A DNA stretch of 64,000 nucleotides from contig NZ_CP108053.1 in NCBI RefSeq assembly GCF_036173105.1, positions 3,720,001 to 3,784,000 on the forward strand. Reading direction: 5' to 3'. Under the pieces are notes generated by a model that was given only the letters and a program-made list of their open reading frames with translations, was not told where the DNA came from and searched no databases. This document shows, one piece after another, positions 41,862 to 50,779 of the stretch. The first letter of the stretch is position 1. Each line of letters opens with the position of its first letter. Origin of the DNA: Streptomyces sp. NBC_00287 (GTDB lineage: Bacteria > Actinomycetota > Actinomycetes > Streptomycetales > Streptomycetaceae). Both the position numbers and the translations under genes were made by a program.

Positions 41862-43559
41862 TCATCCCGCTACGAACGTACCCGCGGCCTTGTCGTGCCA
41901 GCACTGGCGCCACGGCTTGTCGAACAGACACCACAGGACGCCGACGACACCGATGACGAGCAGACCCGGGACGCTGTAGACGAGCCAGCGGCGCAGGGCT
42001 CCGCCGAAGGACGGCGGCTCGTGCGCCTCGATGTCCCGTACTTCGATGCCGAGCAGCTTCTTGCCCAGGGTGCGGCCCCACTTGGCGGTGGGCAGCGCCT
42101 CGTAGAGCGCGCCGAAGAGCAGCAGGACGGCCAGCACGATGCCGAGATACGCCGAGGTCGTGCCGTCCAGCAGCCAGACGGTGACGGTCTCTCCGGAGAG
42201 CTTGGCCGCGTCGATCTTCTCGTCGACGTGGTCCATCGCCTTGATGCCGAGCGGTACGGCGGCCACGGCGGTGACGCCCGAGAGGACGACGGTGTCCACC
42301 AGCCGCGCGGCCAGCCGCCTGCCGAGGGAGGCGGGCCGTGCGGAGGCCTGGCGCCGGGCGGCGGCCTGGAAGACGTCCTCCACCGGCGGCTTCCAGGGCG
42401 CGACGGGCTGGTCCTCGCCGGGCGCTCCGGCGAGCCGGTGCACCTGCTGGGCCCAGGACGGCTGACCGCCACCGGGGCCGGTGGTCACGGGGGCGGCGGC
42501 GCCCTGCGGCTGCGCGCCGGGCTGAGCCGCCGACTGAGGCCCGGACTGCTGAGGGACCGTCGGGGACGCCTGCGGGCCGGAGAGGGCCGTGGGGGCGGCG
42601 ACTTGGGCCTGCTGCCCCTGCGCGGCGGCGGCCCGCTCGGCAGCGGCCTTGCCCGCGCCGAAGCCGCGGCCCTGCGGGGCGGGCGACGCGGTACCGCCGG
42701 CGGCGGGGAAGGCGGCGCCGAAACCACCGGCGTCCGCGCCACCCGCACCGGTCGGCGGACCGAAACCCGCCGCGCCCGTACCGCCGGCCCCGGCAGCCCC
42801 CTGGCCGCTCGCCGCATCGGCCGTGCGCCCCTGCTGTGCCCCGGGCGCTCCGTCCTGGCGACCCGTGCGCGGGGACAGCGCGCGGAAGGTCATGGTGCCC
42901 TCGTCGGCGGCGGGGGCCCCGGAGTCGCGGGTGCGCCCTGCGGCGGACGCCCCGGAGTCAGGGGTGCCCTGTGCGGCGGGGCCGGGAGTCGGGCGGCGGA
43001 AGACGAAGGTGTTGCCGGACGCCGCGCCCTCGGCCGGGCCGTACGCCGCCCCCTCCGCCCTGCCGGACGCCGCGCTCGCCGCCGTACCGGACGCCGCAGC
43101 CCCCGCCCTGCCGGACGCCGCGCCCTCCGCCGGAGGGATCGTCGTCGTGCCGTCCGTGCTCGGGGTCGTGCCGTCGGCCGGGGCCGGGGTGCGGGGGTCG
43201 GGGACGCCGCCCCAGGAGACGCGGCGGTCCTGGTCGCCGCCGAAGCCGGACTGGTGGGAGCGGTCGGCGCCCCATGCCGTGGCGGGCTCGGGGCGGCTGC
43301 CGTGCTGGGACTGGCCCTGGGCCGGGGCGGGTTCGTCGGCCGGGTCCTCGTCGAAGAAGTGCGGACCCGTCTCCTCGACCGGAGCCGGGGTCGTGCCGGG
43401 CGGCGGGGCGAGCGGTTCGCCGTCCGTGGGCGCCGGACGGCTGGTGCCCGGTACCCACGCGGCACCGTTCCAGTACCGGACATATCCAGGAATGGACGGG
43501 TCCGGGTAATACCCTTCGCGGGGCCTGTCGTCACCGGGGGCCGGGGTTGGGGCGCTCAT
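41862..43559 (-). CDS. Large RDD-family protein with DUF2510 N-terminus
   Basis: A 565-residue protein. Residues about 14-43 are a DUF2510 motif (GYYPDPSIPGYVRYWNGAAW). About 340 residues of Ala/Gly/Pro/Gln-rich disorder follow, including imperfect AEGAASGRA-type repeats. The C-terminal RDD domain (about 405-560) has ASLGRRLAARLVDTVVLSGV, WGRTLGKKLLGIEVRD and a final helix (WLVYSVPGLLVIGVVGVLW). Expression may be coupled to the RDD gene 89 bases downstream. Confidence 0.9.
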   Translation of the reverse strand: MSAPTPAPGDDRPREGYYPDPSIPGYVRYWNGAAWVPGTSRPAPTDGEPLAPPPGTTPAPVEETGPHFFDEDPADEPAPAQGQSQHGSRPEPATAWGADRSHQSGFGGDQDRRVSWGGVPDPRTPAPADGTTPSTDGTTTIPPAEGAASGRAGAAASGTAASAASGRAEGAAYGPAEGAASGNTFVFRRPTPGPAAQGTPDSGASAAGRTRDSGAPAADEGTMTFRALSPRTGRQDGAPGAQQGRTADAASGQGAAGAGGTGAAGFGPPTGAGGADAGGFGAAFPAAGGTASPAPQGRGFGAGKAAAERAAAAQGQQAQVAAPTALSGPQASPTVPQQSGPQSAAQPGAQPQGAAAPVTTGPGGGQPSWAQQVHRLAGAPGEDQPVAPWKPPVEDVFQAAARRQASARPASLGRRLAARLVDTVVLSGVTAVAAVPLGIKAMDHVDEKIDAAKLSGETVTVWLLDGTTSAYLGIVLAVLLLFGALYEALPTAKWGRTLGKKLLGIEVRDIEAHEPPSFGGALRRWLVYSVPGLLVIGVVGVLWCLFDKPWRQCWHDKAAGTFVAG

Positions 43560-43769
43560 GTCCGTCGTCCGGTATCTGCTCGAGGGTCATCTGGGGGCCT
43601 CCACATCTATCAGACGCGGGCAACCCCCACCGCCAGTCCCGCGGTACCCACCCCTTTCCGGGCAACAGAAAAAACTTCTCCGAACCCGCGTAATGCTCCT
43701 GGCCCGCCCCTCTCTCCACTCGTACGGGCCCACCCGAGGACCCGACCGAGAGAGAGGACACCGGACGTC

Positions 43770-44246
43770 ATGCACCCCACCGTGGTGGAGCGGGAGCTGG
43801 AGCTCAAGCTCGTCCTGTCGCCCGAGCGCAGCATCCCCGTCCCGGCCCTGCTGAGCTACCGCAGCGACGACCCCTACGCCGTCCACATCACCTTCCACAT
43901 CAACTCCGAGCACCCCGTCAACTGGACCTTCGCCCGCGAACTCCTCGTGGAGGGGGTGTTCCGCCCGTGCGGCCACGGGGACGTACGGGTGTGGCCGACG
44001 AAGGTCGAGGGCCGCAGCGTCGTGCTGATGGCGCTGAGTTCACCCGACGGGGACGCCCTGCTGGAGGCCCCGGCCGCGCAGGTGTCGGCCTGGCTGGAGC
44101 GGACGCTTCGGGTGGTCCCCCCGGGCTCTGAGGCCGAGCAGCTCGGCATCGACGACGGCCTGGCCGAGCTGCTCGCCCCGACGCCGGCCGACGATCTGTG
44201 GCTGCGCGACCCCTGGCCGTCGGACGAGTCCATGGACGGGGAGTGA
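43770..44246 (+). CDS. ssgG: SsgA-like sporulation/cell-division protein (SsgG-like)
   Basis: A 158-residue SALP-family protein, specific to sporulating actinomycetes. The conserved pattern begins VVERELELKLVLSPERS, then VPALLSYRSDDPYAVHITFH and WTFARELLVEGVFRPCGHGDVRVWP. SALPs steer septum placement and peptidoglycan remodelling in aerial hyphae, and in S. coelicolor ssgG mutants skip septa. The neighbourhood (GlcD-like oxidase, TPR protein, hpd) is what I recall around SCO2924, which supports the SsgG assignment over other SALPs. Confidence 0.93.
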   Translation: MHPTVVERELELKLVLSPERSIPVPALLSYRSDDPYAVHITFHINSEHPVNWTFARELLVEGVFRPCGHGDVRVWPTKVEGRSVVLMALSSPDGDALLEAPAAQVSAWLERTLRVVPPGSEAEQLGIDDGLAELLAPTPADDLWLRDPWPSDESMDGE

Positions 44247-44259
44247 GCCCTGAGGAGTG

Positions 44260-45630
44260 TCAGAAGAGCTTCCCCGGGTTCAGGATGCCCAGCGGGTCGA
44301 AGACCTGCTTGATCCCGCGCTGCATCTCCACGCCCACCGGGCCGATCTCGCGCGCCAGCCACTCCTTCTTCAGTACGCCGACGCCGTGCTCGCCGGTGAT
44401 GGTGCCGCCGAGTTCCAGGCCGAGGGCCATGATCTCGTCGAAGGACTCGCGGGCGCGCCGGGACTCGTCGGGGTCCTGCGCGTCGAAGCAGACGGTGGGG
44501 TGGGTGTTGCCGTCACCCGCGTGGGCGACGACGCCGATGGTCAGCTGGTACTTCTCGGCGATCCGGTCGACGCCTTCGAGCATGTCGCCGAGCCGGGAGC
44601 GCGGCACGCACACATCGTCGATCATCGTCACGCCCCGGACCGCCTCCAGCGCGGTCAGGGACAACCGCCTTGCCTGGAGCAGCAGTTCGGACTCGGCCGC
44701 GTCCTCGGCGGGGACGACCTGGCTGGCACCGGCGGCCTCGCACAGCGCGCCGACCGCGGCGAGGTCGGGGGCGGGGTCCGGGGTGTCGAAGGCGGCGAGC
44801 AGCAACGCCTCCGTGGTCTCCGGGAGTCCCATGTGCGCCATGTCGTTCACGGCCTTGACGGTCGTACGGTCCATCAGTTCGAGGAGGGACGGAACGTGCC
44901 CGCCTGCCATGATCCGGCACACCGCGTCGCAGGCGGCGCCCGCGGAGGCGAACTCGGCGGCCAGCACCAGCTGCTGCGGCGGCTGCGGCTTCAGCGCCAG
45001 GATCGCCCGTACGACGATGCCGAGCGAGCCCTCGGAGCCGACGAACAGGCGGGTCATGTCGTACCCGGCGACGCCCTTCGCCGTACGGCGTCCGGTGGTC
45101 ATGAGCCGGCCGTCGGCCAGGACGACGTCGAGGCCGAGGACGTACTCGGCCGTCACCCCGTACTTCACACAGCACAGGCCGCCCGAGGCCGTGCCGATGT
45201 TGCCGCCGATCGTGCACTGCTCCCAGCTGGAGGGGTCCGGCGGGTAGTAGAGGCCGTGTTCGCCGACCGCGCGGGACAGGGCGGCGTTGACGACGCCGGG
45301 TTCCACGACGGCGATGCGGTCGACCGGGTTGATCTCCAGGATCCGGTCCATCTTGGTCAGGGAGAGCACGATGCAGCCGTCGGAGGCGTTGGCCGCGCCG
45401 GACAGGCCGGTGCGGGCGCCCTGTGGGACGACCGGTACGCGCAGCTCGGTGGCGGTGCGCATGACGTGCTGGACCTGCTCGACCGTGCGCGGCAGGACGA
45501 CCACCGCCGGGGCGCCCGCCGGGCAGAAGCTGGCCATGTCGTTGGCGTAGGAGGCCGTGATGTCGGGGTCGGTGAGGACCGCCTCGGCGGGCAGACCGGT
45601 GAGCAGACGGTTGACGAGGTCGTGGCTCAT
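44260..45630 (-). CDS. FAD-binding oxidase, GlcD/D-lactate dehydrogenase type
   Basis: A 456-residue flavoprotein of the vanillyl-alcohol-oxidase family. The FAD segment has VVVLPRTVEQVQHV and PQGARTGLSGAANA; the substrate domain has CVPRSRLGDML, VVAHAGDGNTHPTV and ITGEHGVGVLKKEWL. Typical substrates are glycolate, D-lactate or another 2-hydroxy acid. Start ATG 45630. It is 13 bases beyond the ssgG stop, on the opposite strand. Confidence 0.93.
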   Translation of the reverse strand: MSHDLVNRLLTGLPAEAVLTDPDITASYANDMASFCPAGAPAVVVLPRTVEQVQHVMRTATELRVPVVPQGARTGLSGAANASDGCIVLSLTKMDRILEINPVDRIAVVEPGVVNAALSRAVGEHGLYYPPDPSSWEQCTIGGNIGTASGGLCCVKYGVTAEYVLGLDVVLADGRLMTTGRRTAKGVAGYDMTRLFVGSEGSLGIVVRAILALKPQPPQQLVLAAEFASAGAACDAVCRIMAGGHVPSLLELMDRTTVKAVNDMAHMGLPETTEALLLAAFDTPDPAPDLAAVGALCEAAGASQVVPAEDAAESELLLQARRLSLTALEAVRGVTMIDDVCVPRSRLGDMLEGVDRIAEKYQLTIGVVAHAGDGNTHPTVCFDAQDPDESRRARESFDEIMALGLELGGTITGEHGVGVLKKEWLAREIGPVGVEMQRGIKQVFDPLGILNPGKLF

Positions 45631-45728
45631 GATCACAGCCTGACACCGGGGGCCATCGGTGTGAACCCCGCCAGCGGGGGGCTTTCGGTACGGGAATGTG
45701 GTCGTCGTACTGGCGCACAGTGAGCGCC

Positions 45729-47132
45729 ATGGAGAACGAGCAGGAGGAGCGGCGTCCCTGGGTCCGCCGCCGGGTGCTGGTCGGTTCGGTCGTGGGGTGT
45801 GCCGTACTCGGCGGGGTTCTGGTGCTGCTGCCGTGGGGTCCTGCCGACGGTGAGCCGCCCGCGCCGACGCCGGGTGCGCAGGCGCTGACCGCGGTCACCA
45901 CGGGCGTACCGGCCGCGCTGCCCGACCTGGCGGTGCTGATCGGTGAGCGCGAGAGCCATCTGCGGAAGCACCCGAAGGACGCCGAGTCCTGGGCGGTGCT
46001 CGGGGCGGCCTATGTGGAGCAGGGGCGGCGGACCGCGGACGCGGGGTACTACCCGAAGGCCGAGCGGGTGCTGCGGACCTCGCTGAAGGTGCGGGCGAAA
46101 GGCAATGTCGAGGCGCTCAGCGGGATGGCCGCGCTGGCGGGCGCCCGCCGGGACTTCCGTGCCGCGCGGAAGTGGGGCGAGGCCGCGCTGAGGCTGGAAC
46201 CGAAGCGGTGGACGACGTATCCGCTGCTGATCGACGCGTACACGGGCCTCGGCGATCACAAGGCGGCGAAGAAGTCCCTGGACCGGCTGCTGGAGCTGCG
46301 CTCCGGGCCCGCCGTGATGGCCAGGGCCGCGGCCGTCTACCGGGACCACGGCTGGCGCGAGGACGCGGCGGCTTCCCTCTCCGACGCGGCGGCGGCCGCC
46401 GAGGCGCCTGCCGAGCGGGCGGCGTATCTGGAGCGGGGCGGGCAGCTGGCCTGGGAGCGTGGCGACCGGGAGGCGGCCCTGCGCCACTTCCAGGAGGCGG
46501 TACGTCTCGACCCCGACCAGCGGGCCGCGTTCGCCGGGCAGGGCCGGGCGCTGGCGGCCCTGGGCCGCACGACGGAGGCGCTGAACGCCTACCGGGTGGC
46601 CCTCGCCAAGCAGCCGCTGCCCCAATACGCCCTGGAGCTCGGTGAGTTGTACCAGTCGCTGGGCCTCGGGCAGGCAGCCCGGGTGCAGTACGACGTCCTG
46701 CACGACCGGGTGCGCGCCGCCCGCGCGGGCGGCGCCGACGAGGAGCTGCTGCTCGGCCGGTTCGAGGCGGACCACGGGGACCCGGAGTCGGCGGTACGGC
46801 GGTTGCGGGCCGAGTGGAAGCGGCAGCCCGGGATCGCGGTGGCGGACGCACTGGGGTGGGCGTTGCACCGGGCCGGGGAGGACGAGGAGGCGCTGCGGTT
46901 CGCGAAGATCGCGACCGACAAGGCCAAGGGCGGCGGGGTGCGCAGCGCGCTGTACGCGTACCACCGGGGCATGATCGAGCGGGACCTGGAGCTGGCCGGT
47001 CCCGCCCGTCGGCATCTTCAGGAGGCGCTGCGGATCAATCCGTACTTCTCCACGCTGCATGTCTCACGGGCTCGCCAGGCCCTGGAGGAGCTGGGCGAGC
47101 CCGCGGACGAGCCGCTGCCGGAGGGTGACTAG
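45729..47132 (+). CDS. Tetratricopeptide-repeat protein, membrane-anchored
   Basis: A 467-residue protein. An N-terminal membrane helix (RRRVLVGSVVGCAVLGGVLV) leads to a largely extracellular helical solenoid. TPR-like units recur from about residue 65, for example SWAVLGAAYVEQGR..YYPKA, AAYLERGGQLAWERGDREAA, AYRVALAKQPLPQYALELGE and ALRINPYF. Most likely a scaffold for protein-protein interaction at the cell surface. ATG 45729 is chosen since it directly precedes the polar pre-helix segment. The 3' end overlaps hpd tail to tail by four bases. Confidence 0.9.
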   Translation: MENEQEERRPWVRRRVLVGSVVGCAVLGGVLVLLPWGPADGEPPAPTPGAQALTAVTTGVPAALPDLAVLIGERESHLRKHPKDAESWAVLGAAYVEQGRRTADAGYYPKAERVLRTSLKVRAKGNVEALSGMAALAGARRDFRAARKWGEAALRLEPKRWTTYPLLIDAYTGLGDHKAAKKSLDRLLELRSGPAVMARAAAVYRDHGWREDAAASLSDAAAAAEAPAERAAYLERGGQLAWERGDREAALRHFQEAVRLDPDQRAAFAGQGRALAALGRTTEALNAYRVALAKQPLPQYALELGELYQSLGLGQAARVQYDVLHDRVRAARAGGADEELLLGRFEADHGDPESAVRRLRAEWKRQPGIAVADALGWALHRAGEDEEALRFAKIATDKAKGGGVRSALYAYHRGMIERDLELAGPARRHLQEALRINPYFSTLHVSRARQALEELGEPADEPLPEGD

Positions 47133-48274
47133 AGGTTGCCGCGCTTCTCCTGCTCGCGCTCGATCGCCTCGAAGAGGGCCTTGAAGTTGCCCTTGCCGAA
47201 GCCCATCGAGCCGTGGCGTTCGATGATCTCGAAGAAGACCGTCGGGCGGTCCTGGACCGGCTTGGTGAAGATCTGCAGCAGATAGCCGTCCTCGTCGCGG
47301 TCGGCGAGGATCTTCAGCTCGCGCAGGGTCTCCACGGGCACGCGGGTGTCGCCGACCCACTCGCCGAGGGTGTCGTAGTACGAGTCCGGGGTGTCGAGGA
47401 ACTGGACGCCGGCCGCGCGCATGGTGCGGACGGTCGCGACGATGTCGTTGGTGTTCAGCGCGATGTGCTGGACGCCGGCGCCGCCGTAGAACTCCAGGTA
47501 TTCGTCGATCTGGGACTTCTTCTTGGCGATGGCGGGCTCGTTGATCGGGAACTTGACCTTGAGCGTGCCGTCGGCCACCACCTTCGACATCAGCGCGCTG
47601 TACTCGGTGGCGATGTCGTCGCCCACGAACTCCTTCATGTTCGTGAAGCCCATGACCTTGTTGTAGAAGCCGACCCACTCGTTCATGCGGCCGAGCTCGA
47701 CGTTGCCGACGCAGTGGTCGATCGCCTGGAAGGTGCGCTGGGCGGGCGGCTCGACGAGCGGGGCGACGGCGACATAGCCGGGCAGGTAGGGGCCGTCGTA
47801 GCCGGTGCGCTCGACGAGGGTGTGGCGGGTCTCGCCGTAGGTGGCGATGGCGGCGAGGACGACGGTGCCGTGCTCGTCCTTCAGCTCGTAGGGCTCGGTG
47901 ACGGAGCGGGCGCCGTGCTCGATCGCGTAGGCGTAGGCGGCGCGGGCGTCCGGGACCTCGATGGACAGGTCGATGACGCCGTCGCCGTGCTCGGCCACGT
48001 GCTGGGCGAGGAAGCGGCCCCAGTCGGTGGCGGGCTTGATCACCGAGGTGAGGACGAAGCGGGCGGAGCCGTTGGTGAGGACGTAGCTCGCGGTCTCGCG
48101 GGTGCCGTTCTCCGGTCCGGAGTAGGCGACCAGCTTCATGCCGAAGGCGGTGGAGTAGTAGTGCGCCGCCTGCTTGGCGTTGCCCACGGCGAAGACGACC
48201 GCGTCCATTCCCTTGACCGGGAAGGGGTCGGCCTGCCGGGCGGTGTCGGGAGTGTGGTCTGTGGTCTGCGTCAT
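47129..48274 (-). CDS. hpd: 4-hydroxyphenylpyruvate dioxygenase
   Basis: A 381-residue Fe(II) dioxygenase converting 4-hydroxyphenylpyruvate to homogentisate in tyrosine catabolism. The C-terminal half has the metal ligands: a His in IDHCVGNVELG, a His in GVQHIALNTNDIV and the Glu in FFEIIER. The C-terminal FGKGNFKALFEAIEREQEKRGNL tail is the family gate helix. Start ATG 48274. It diverges from an Lrp/AsnC-type regulator with a shared 124-base spacer and probably responds to it. Confidence 0.96.
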   Translation of the reverse strand: MTQTTDHTPDTARQADPFPVKGMDAVVFAVGNAKQAAHYYSTAFGMKLVAYSGPENGTRETASYVLTNGSARFVLTSVIKPATDWGRFLAQHVAEHGDGVIDLSIEVPDARAAYAYAIEHGARSVTEPYELKDEHGTVVLAAIATYGETRHTLVERTGYDGPYLPGYVAVAPLVEPPAQRTFQAIDHCVGNVELGRMNEWVGFYNKVMGFTNMKEFVGDDIATEYSALMSKVVADGTLKVKFPINEPAIAKKKSQIDEYLEFYGGAGVQHIALNTNDIVATVRTMRAAGVQFLDTPDSYYDTLGEWVGDTRVPVETLRELKILADRDEDGYLLQIFTKPVQDRPTVFFEIIERHGSMGFGKGNFKALFEAIEREQEKRGNL

Positions 48275-48302
48275 AGCGGCAGCCTGGCCGCGCCTCGCAA
48301 GG

Positions 48303-48340
48303 TGCGCAATAGTTTGCGTATTCGCTGGGCAATGTGCGCA
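48303..48340. promoter_or_regulatory. Palindromic operator candidate between hpd and the Lrp-type regulator
   Basis: TGCGCAA (48303-48309) faces TTTGCGTA (48313-48320), and a further TGTGCGCA (48333-48340) follows 12 bases on. Such TTGCGC-type inverted repeats in a divergent spacer suggest binding by the adjacent Lrp/AsnC protein. Confidence 0.5.
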
Positions 48341-48398
48341 GTGATACGCCCGTACCGGCGGGCTTTCTGTACAGGATGACCAGTGCCGGGAGGGCCCC

Positions 48399-48881
48399 AT
48401 GGGGATCGATCATCTGGACGGGCGCATCATCGTGCTGCTCGCGCGGGAGCCGCGGCTCGGGGTGCTGGAGATGTCCCGGCGGCTGGGAGTGGCCCGCGGG
48501 ACCGTGCAGGCGCGGCTCGACCGGCTTCAGTCGAACGGAGTCATCCGCGGCTTCGGTCCGCAGGTCGACCCGGCGGCGCTCGGCTATCCGGTCACCGCTT
48601 TCGCCACCCTCCAGATCCGGCAGGGCCAAGGGCCCGATGTGCGGGCGCACTTGGCGACCGTGCCGGAGGTGCTGGAGCTGCACACGACCACGGGTAGCGG
48701 GGACATGCTGTGCCGGCTCGTGGCCCGCTCGAACGCCGATCTGCAGCGGGTCATCGACCGGGTTGTCGGTTTTGATGGGATCGTCCGGGCCTCTACCGCC
48801 ATCGTGATGGAGAACCCCGTTCCGCTGCGGATCATCCCGTTGGTGGAGCAGGCGGCGGAGGACCACCGGGCGGGACCGTAG
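48399..48881 (+). CDS. Lrp/AsnC-family transcriptional regulator
   Basis: A 160-residue regulator. The N-terminal winged helix is about residues 1-60 (GIDHLDGRIIVLLAREPRLG, VARGTVQARLDRLQSNGVI), followed by a RAM ligand-binding domain (AFATLQIRQGQGPDVRAHLA, TTTGSGDMLCRLVA). It is divergent from hpd, a known location for tyrosine-responsive regulators, and probably controls hpd and itself. The 10-base gap to the osmoprotectant permease implies that gene may be co-transcribed. Confidence 0.92.
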   Translation: MGIDHLDGRIIVLLAREPRLGVLEMSRRLGVARGTVQARLDRLQSNGVIRGFGPQVDPAALGYPVTAFATLQIRQGQGPDVRAHLATVPEVLELHTTTGSGDMLCRLVARSNADLQRVIDRVVGFDGIVRASTAIVMENPVPLRIIPLVEQAAEDHRAGP

Positions 48882-48891
48882 CCGACCTGGG

Positions 48892-49548
48892 GTGAGCGAT
48901 GTGAACTTCTGGGAGTACCTGGGCACCCGCCACCAGCAGTTGCTCACGGACGCCTACCAGCACGCGAGCGCCGTCTTCCAGTGCATGGTCGTCGCGACCG
49001 TGCTGGGCGTGTTGATCGGTGTCGTCACCTACCGGAGCGACTGGGCCGGGAACCTCGCCACGACGACCACCTCGGCCATCCTGACCATTCCGTCGCTCGC
49101 CATGATCGGTCTGCTCATCCCGATCGTGGGCCTGGGTGTCCCGCCCACGGTGATCGCGCTGACGCTGTACGGGCTGCTGCCGATCGTGCGCAACGCGATC
49201 GTCGGTCTGCGCGGGGTCGACCCGACGCTGGTGGACGCGGCCAAGGGCATCGGGATGTCCCGGGTGATGCGGCTGGTCCGGATCGAACTGCCGCTGGCCT
49301 GGCCGCCGATCCTGACCGGCATCCGGGTCTCGACGCAGATGCTGATGGGCATCGCGGCGATCGCGGCCTACGCCTCCGGGCCCGGCCTGGGCAATGTGAT
49401 CTTCCGCGGCCTCGCCTCGCTGGGCAGCAAGAACGCGATCAACCAGGTGCTCGCGGGCACGCTCGGGATCATCATCCTGGCGCTGCTGTTCGACGCCGCG
49501 TACGTCCTGATCGGGCGGCTGACCATTCCCAGGGGGATCCGTGCCTGA
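48892..49548 (+). CDS. Osmoprotectant (betaine/choline) ABC transporter permease
   Basis: A 218-residue OpuB/OpuC-type permease with five to six membrane helices. It has the binding-protein-dependent coupling motif GLRGVDPTLVDAAKGIGMSR in the second half. A start is set at GTG 48892; GTG 48901 is an alternative. Two permeases, one ATPase and a lipoprotein in succession, each overlapping the next by 4 to 8 bases, form one operon. The likely cargo is a compatible solute such as glycine betaine or choline. Confidence 0.93.
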   Translation: MSDVNFWEYLGTRHQQLLTDAYQHASAVFQCMVVATVLGVLIGVVTYRSDWAGNLATTTTSAILTIPSLAMIGLLIPIVGLGVPPTVIALTLYGLLPIVRNAIVGLRGVDPTLVDAAKGIGMSRVMRLVRIELPLAWPPILTGIRVSTQMLMGIAAIAAYASGPGLGNVIFRGLASLGSKNAINQVLAGTLGIIILALLFDAAYVLIGRLTIPRGIRA

Positions 49549-50779
49549 GTCCAGTACGTCCGGCGCCTCCATCGAGCTGGAGAACCTCACCAAGCGGTAT
49601 CCGGGGAGTCCCAGCCCCGCCGTCGACAACGTCAACATGGAGATCCAGGCGGGCGAGATCGTCATCTTCGTCGGCCCGTCGGGGTGCGGAAAGTCCACGA
49701 CGCTCAAGATGATCAACAGGCTGATCGAACCGACCGGTGGCCGGATCCGCATCGGCGGCGAGGACGTCACCACCATCGACCCGGTGAAGCTGCGCCGCAA
49801 GGTCGGTTACGCGATCCAGTCGGCCGGGCTCTTCCCGCACATGACGGTCGCGCAGAACATCTCGCTCGTACCGAAGATGGTCGGCTGGCCGAAGGGGCGG
49901 ATCAAGAGCCGGGTGGAGGAGCTGCTCGACCTGGTCGGGCTCGACCCCGGCGAGTTCCACGGCCGCTATCCGCGCCAGTTGTCCGGCGGTCAGCAGCAGC
50001 GGGTGGGCGTGGCGCGGGCGCTGGCCGCCGATCCGCCGGTGTTGCTGATGGACGAACCGTTCGGCGCGGTCGACCCGATCACCCGGGACCATCTCCAGGA
50101 CGAGTTGATCAGGTTGCAGCACGAGCTGCACAAGACGATCGTCTTCGTCACCCATGACTTCGACGAGGCGATCAAGCTCGGTGACCGGATCGCCGTGCTG
50201 CGCGAACGCTCGCACATCGCTCAGTTCGACACCCCGGAGGCGATCCTCACCAACCCGGCCGACGACTTCGTCTCGGGGTTCGTCGGCGCCGGGGCGGCGC
50301 TGAAGCGACTGAACCTGACCCGCGTACGGGATGTGGAGATCAGGGACTATCCGACGGTCAACGTCGACGACCCGCTCCAGGAGTTCTTCAACAAGCTCCG
50401 CTCCAGCGGCACCAACGAGATCCTGCTGCTCGACAAGCGCCGCCGCCCCTACAAGTGGCTGCGCCGCGGCGACCTGATGCGCGCCAAGGGCTCCCTCGCC
50501 CGCGCGGGCACGCTGGTGCACGACACGGTCACCCGGGACGCCACCCTGCGCGACGCCCTGGAGGCGGTGCTCACCGACAACGCGGGGCGGGTCGCGGTCA
50601 CCGGACGGCGCGGTGAGTACGACGGGGTCGTCGACATGGAGACGCTCATGAACTCCGTGCACGAACTGCTGGAGGCGGACCGTCTTGAGGCGATCGAGCA
50701 CCAGCACGAGCTGGAGGAGGCACGGGCCACCCAGACGCACGCCGAGCAGGAGGGCGACGGAGGGGAGGCGAAGGCGTGA
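49541..50779 (+). CDS. Osmoprotectant ABC transporter ATP-binding protein with C-terminal CBS domains
   Basis: A 412-residue ATPase of the OpuCA/ProV type starting at GTG 49541. Walker A is GPSGCGKST, signature LSGGQQQRVGVARAL, Walker B LLMDEPFGAVD, with the H-loop in FVTHDFDEA. Residues from about 265 contain a pair of CBS-like modules (VNVDDPLQEFFNKLRSSG, TLRDALEAVLTDNAGRVAVT), which in this class sense ionic strength or ligand. Gene order and overlaps place it between the two permeases. Confidence 0.94.
   Translation: MPESSTSGASIELENLTKRYPGSPSPAVDNVNMEIQAGEIVIFVGPSGCGKSTTLKMINRLIEPTGGRIRIGGEDVTTIDPVKLRRKVGYAIQSAGLFPHMTVAQNISLVPKMVGWPKGRIKSRVEELLDLVGLDPGEFHGRYPRQLSGGQQQRVGVARALAADPPVLLMDEPFGAVDPITRDHLQDELIRLQHELHKTIVFVTHDFDEAIKLGDRIAVLRERSHIAQFDTPEAILTNPADDFVSGFVGAGAALKRLNLTRVRDVEIRDYPTVNVDDPLQEFFNKLRSSGTNEILLLDKRRRPYKWLRRGDLMRAKGSLARAGTLVHDTVTRDATLRDALEAVLTDNAGRVAVTGRRGEYDGVVDMETLMNSVHELLEADRLEAIEHQHELEEARATQTHAEQEGDGGEAKA

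Noticed and set aside
41895..43769. Plus-strand coding sequence over the RDD genes, upstream of and in frame with ssgG
   Set aside because: Only the part from ATG 43770 has family similarity; the upstream region is antisense to the large RDD gene.
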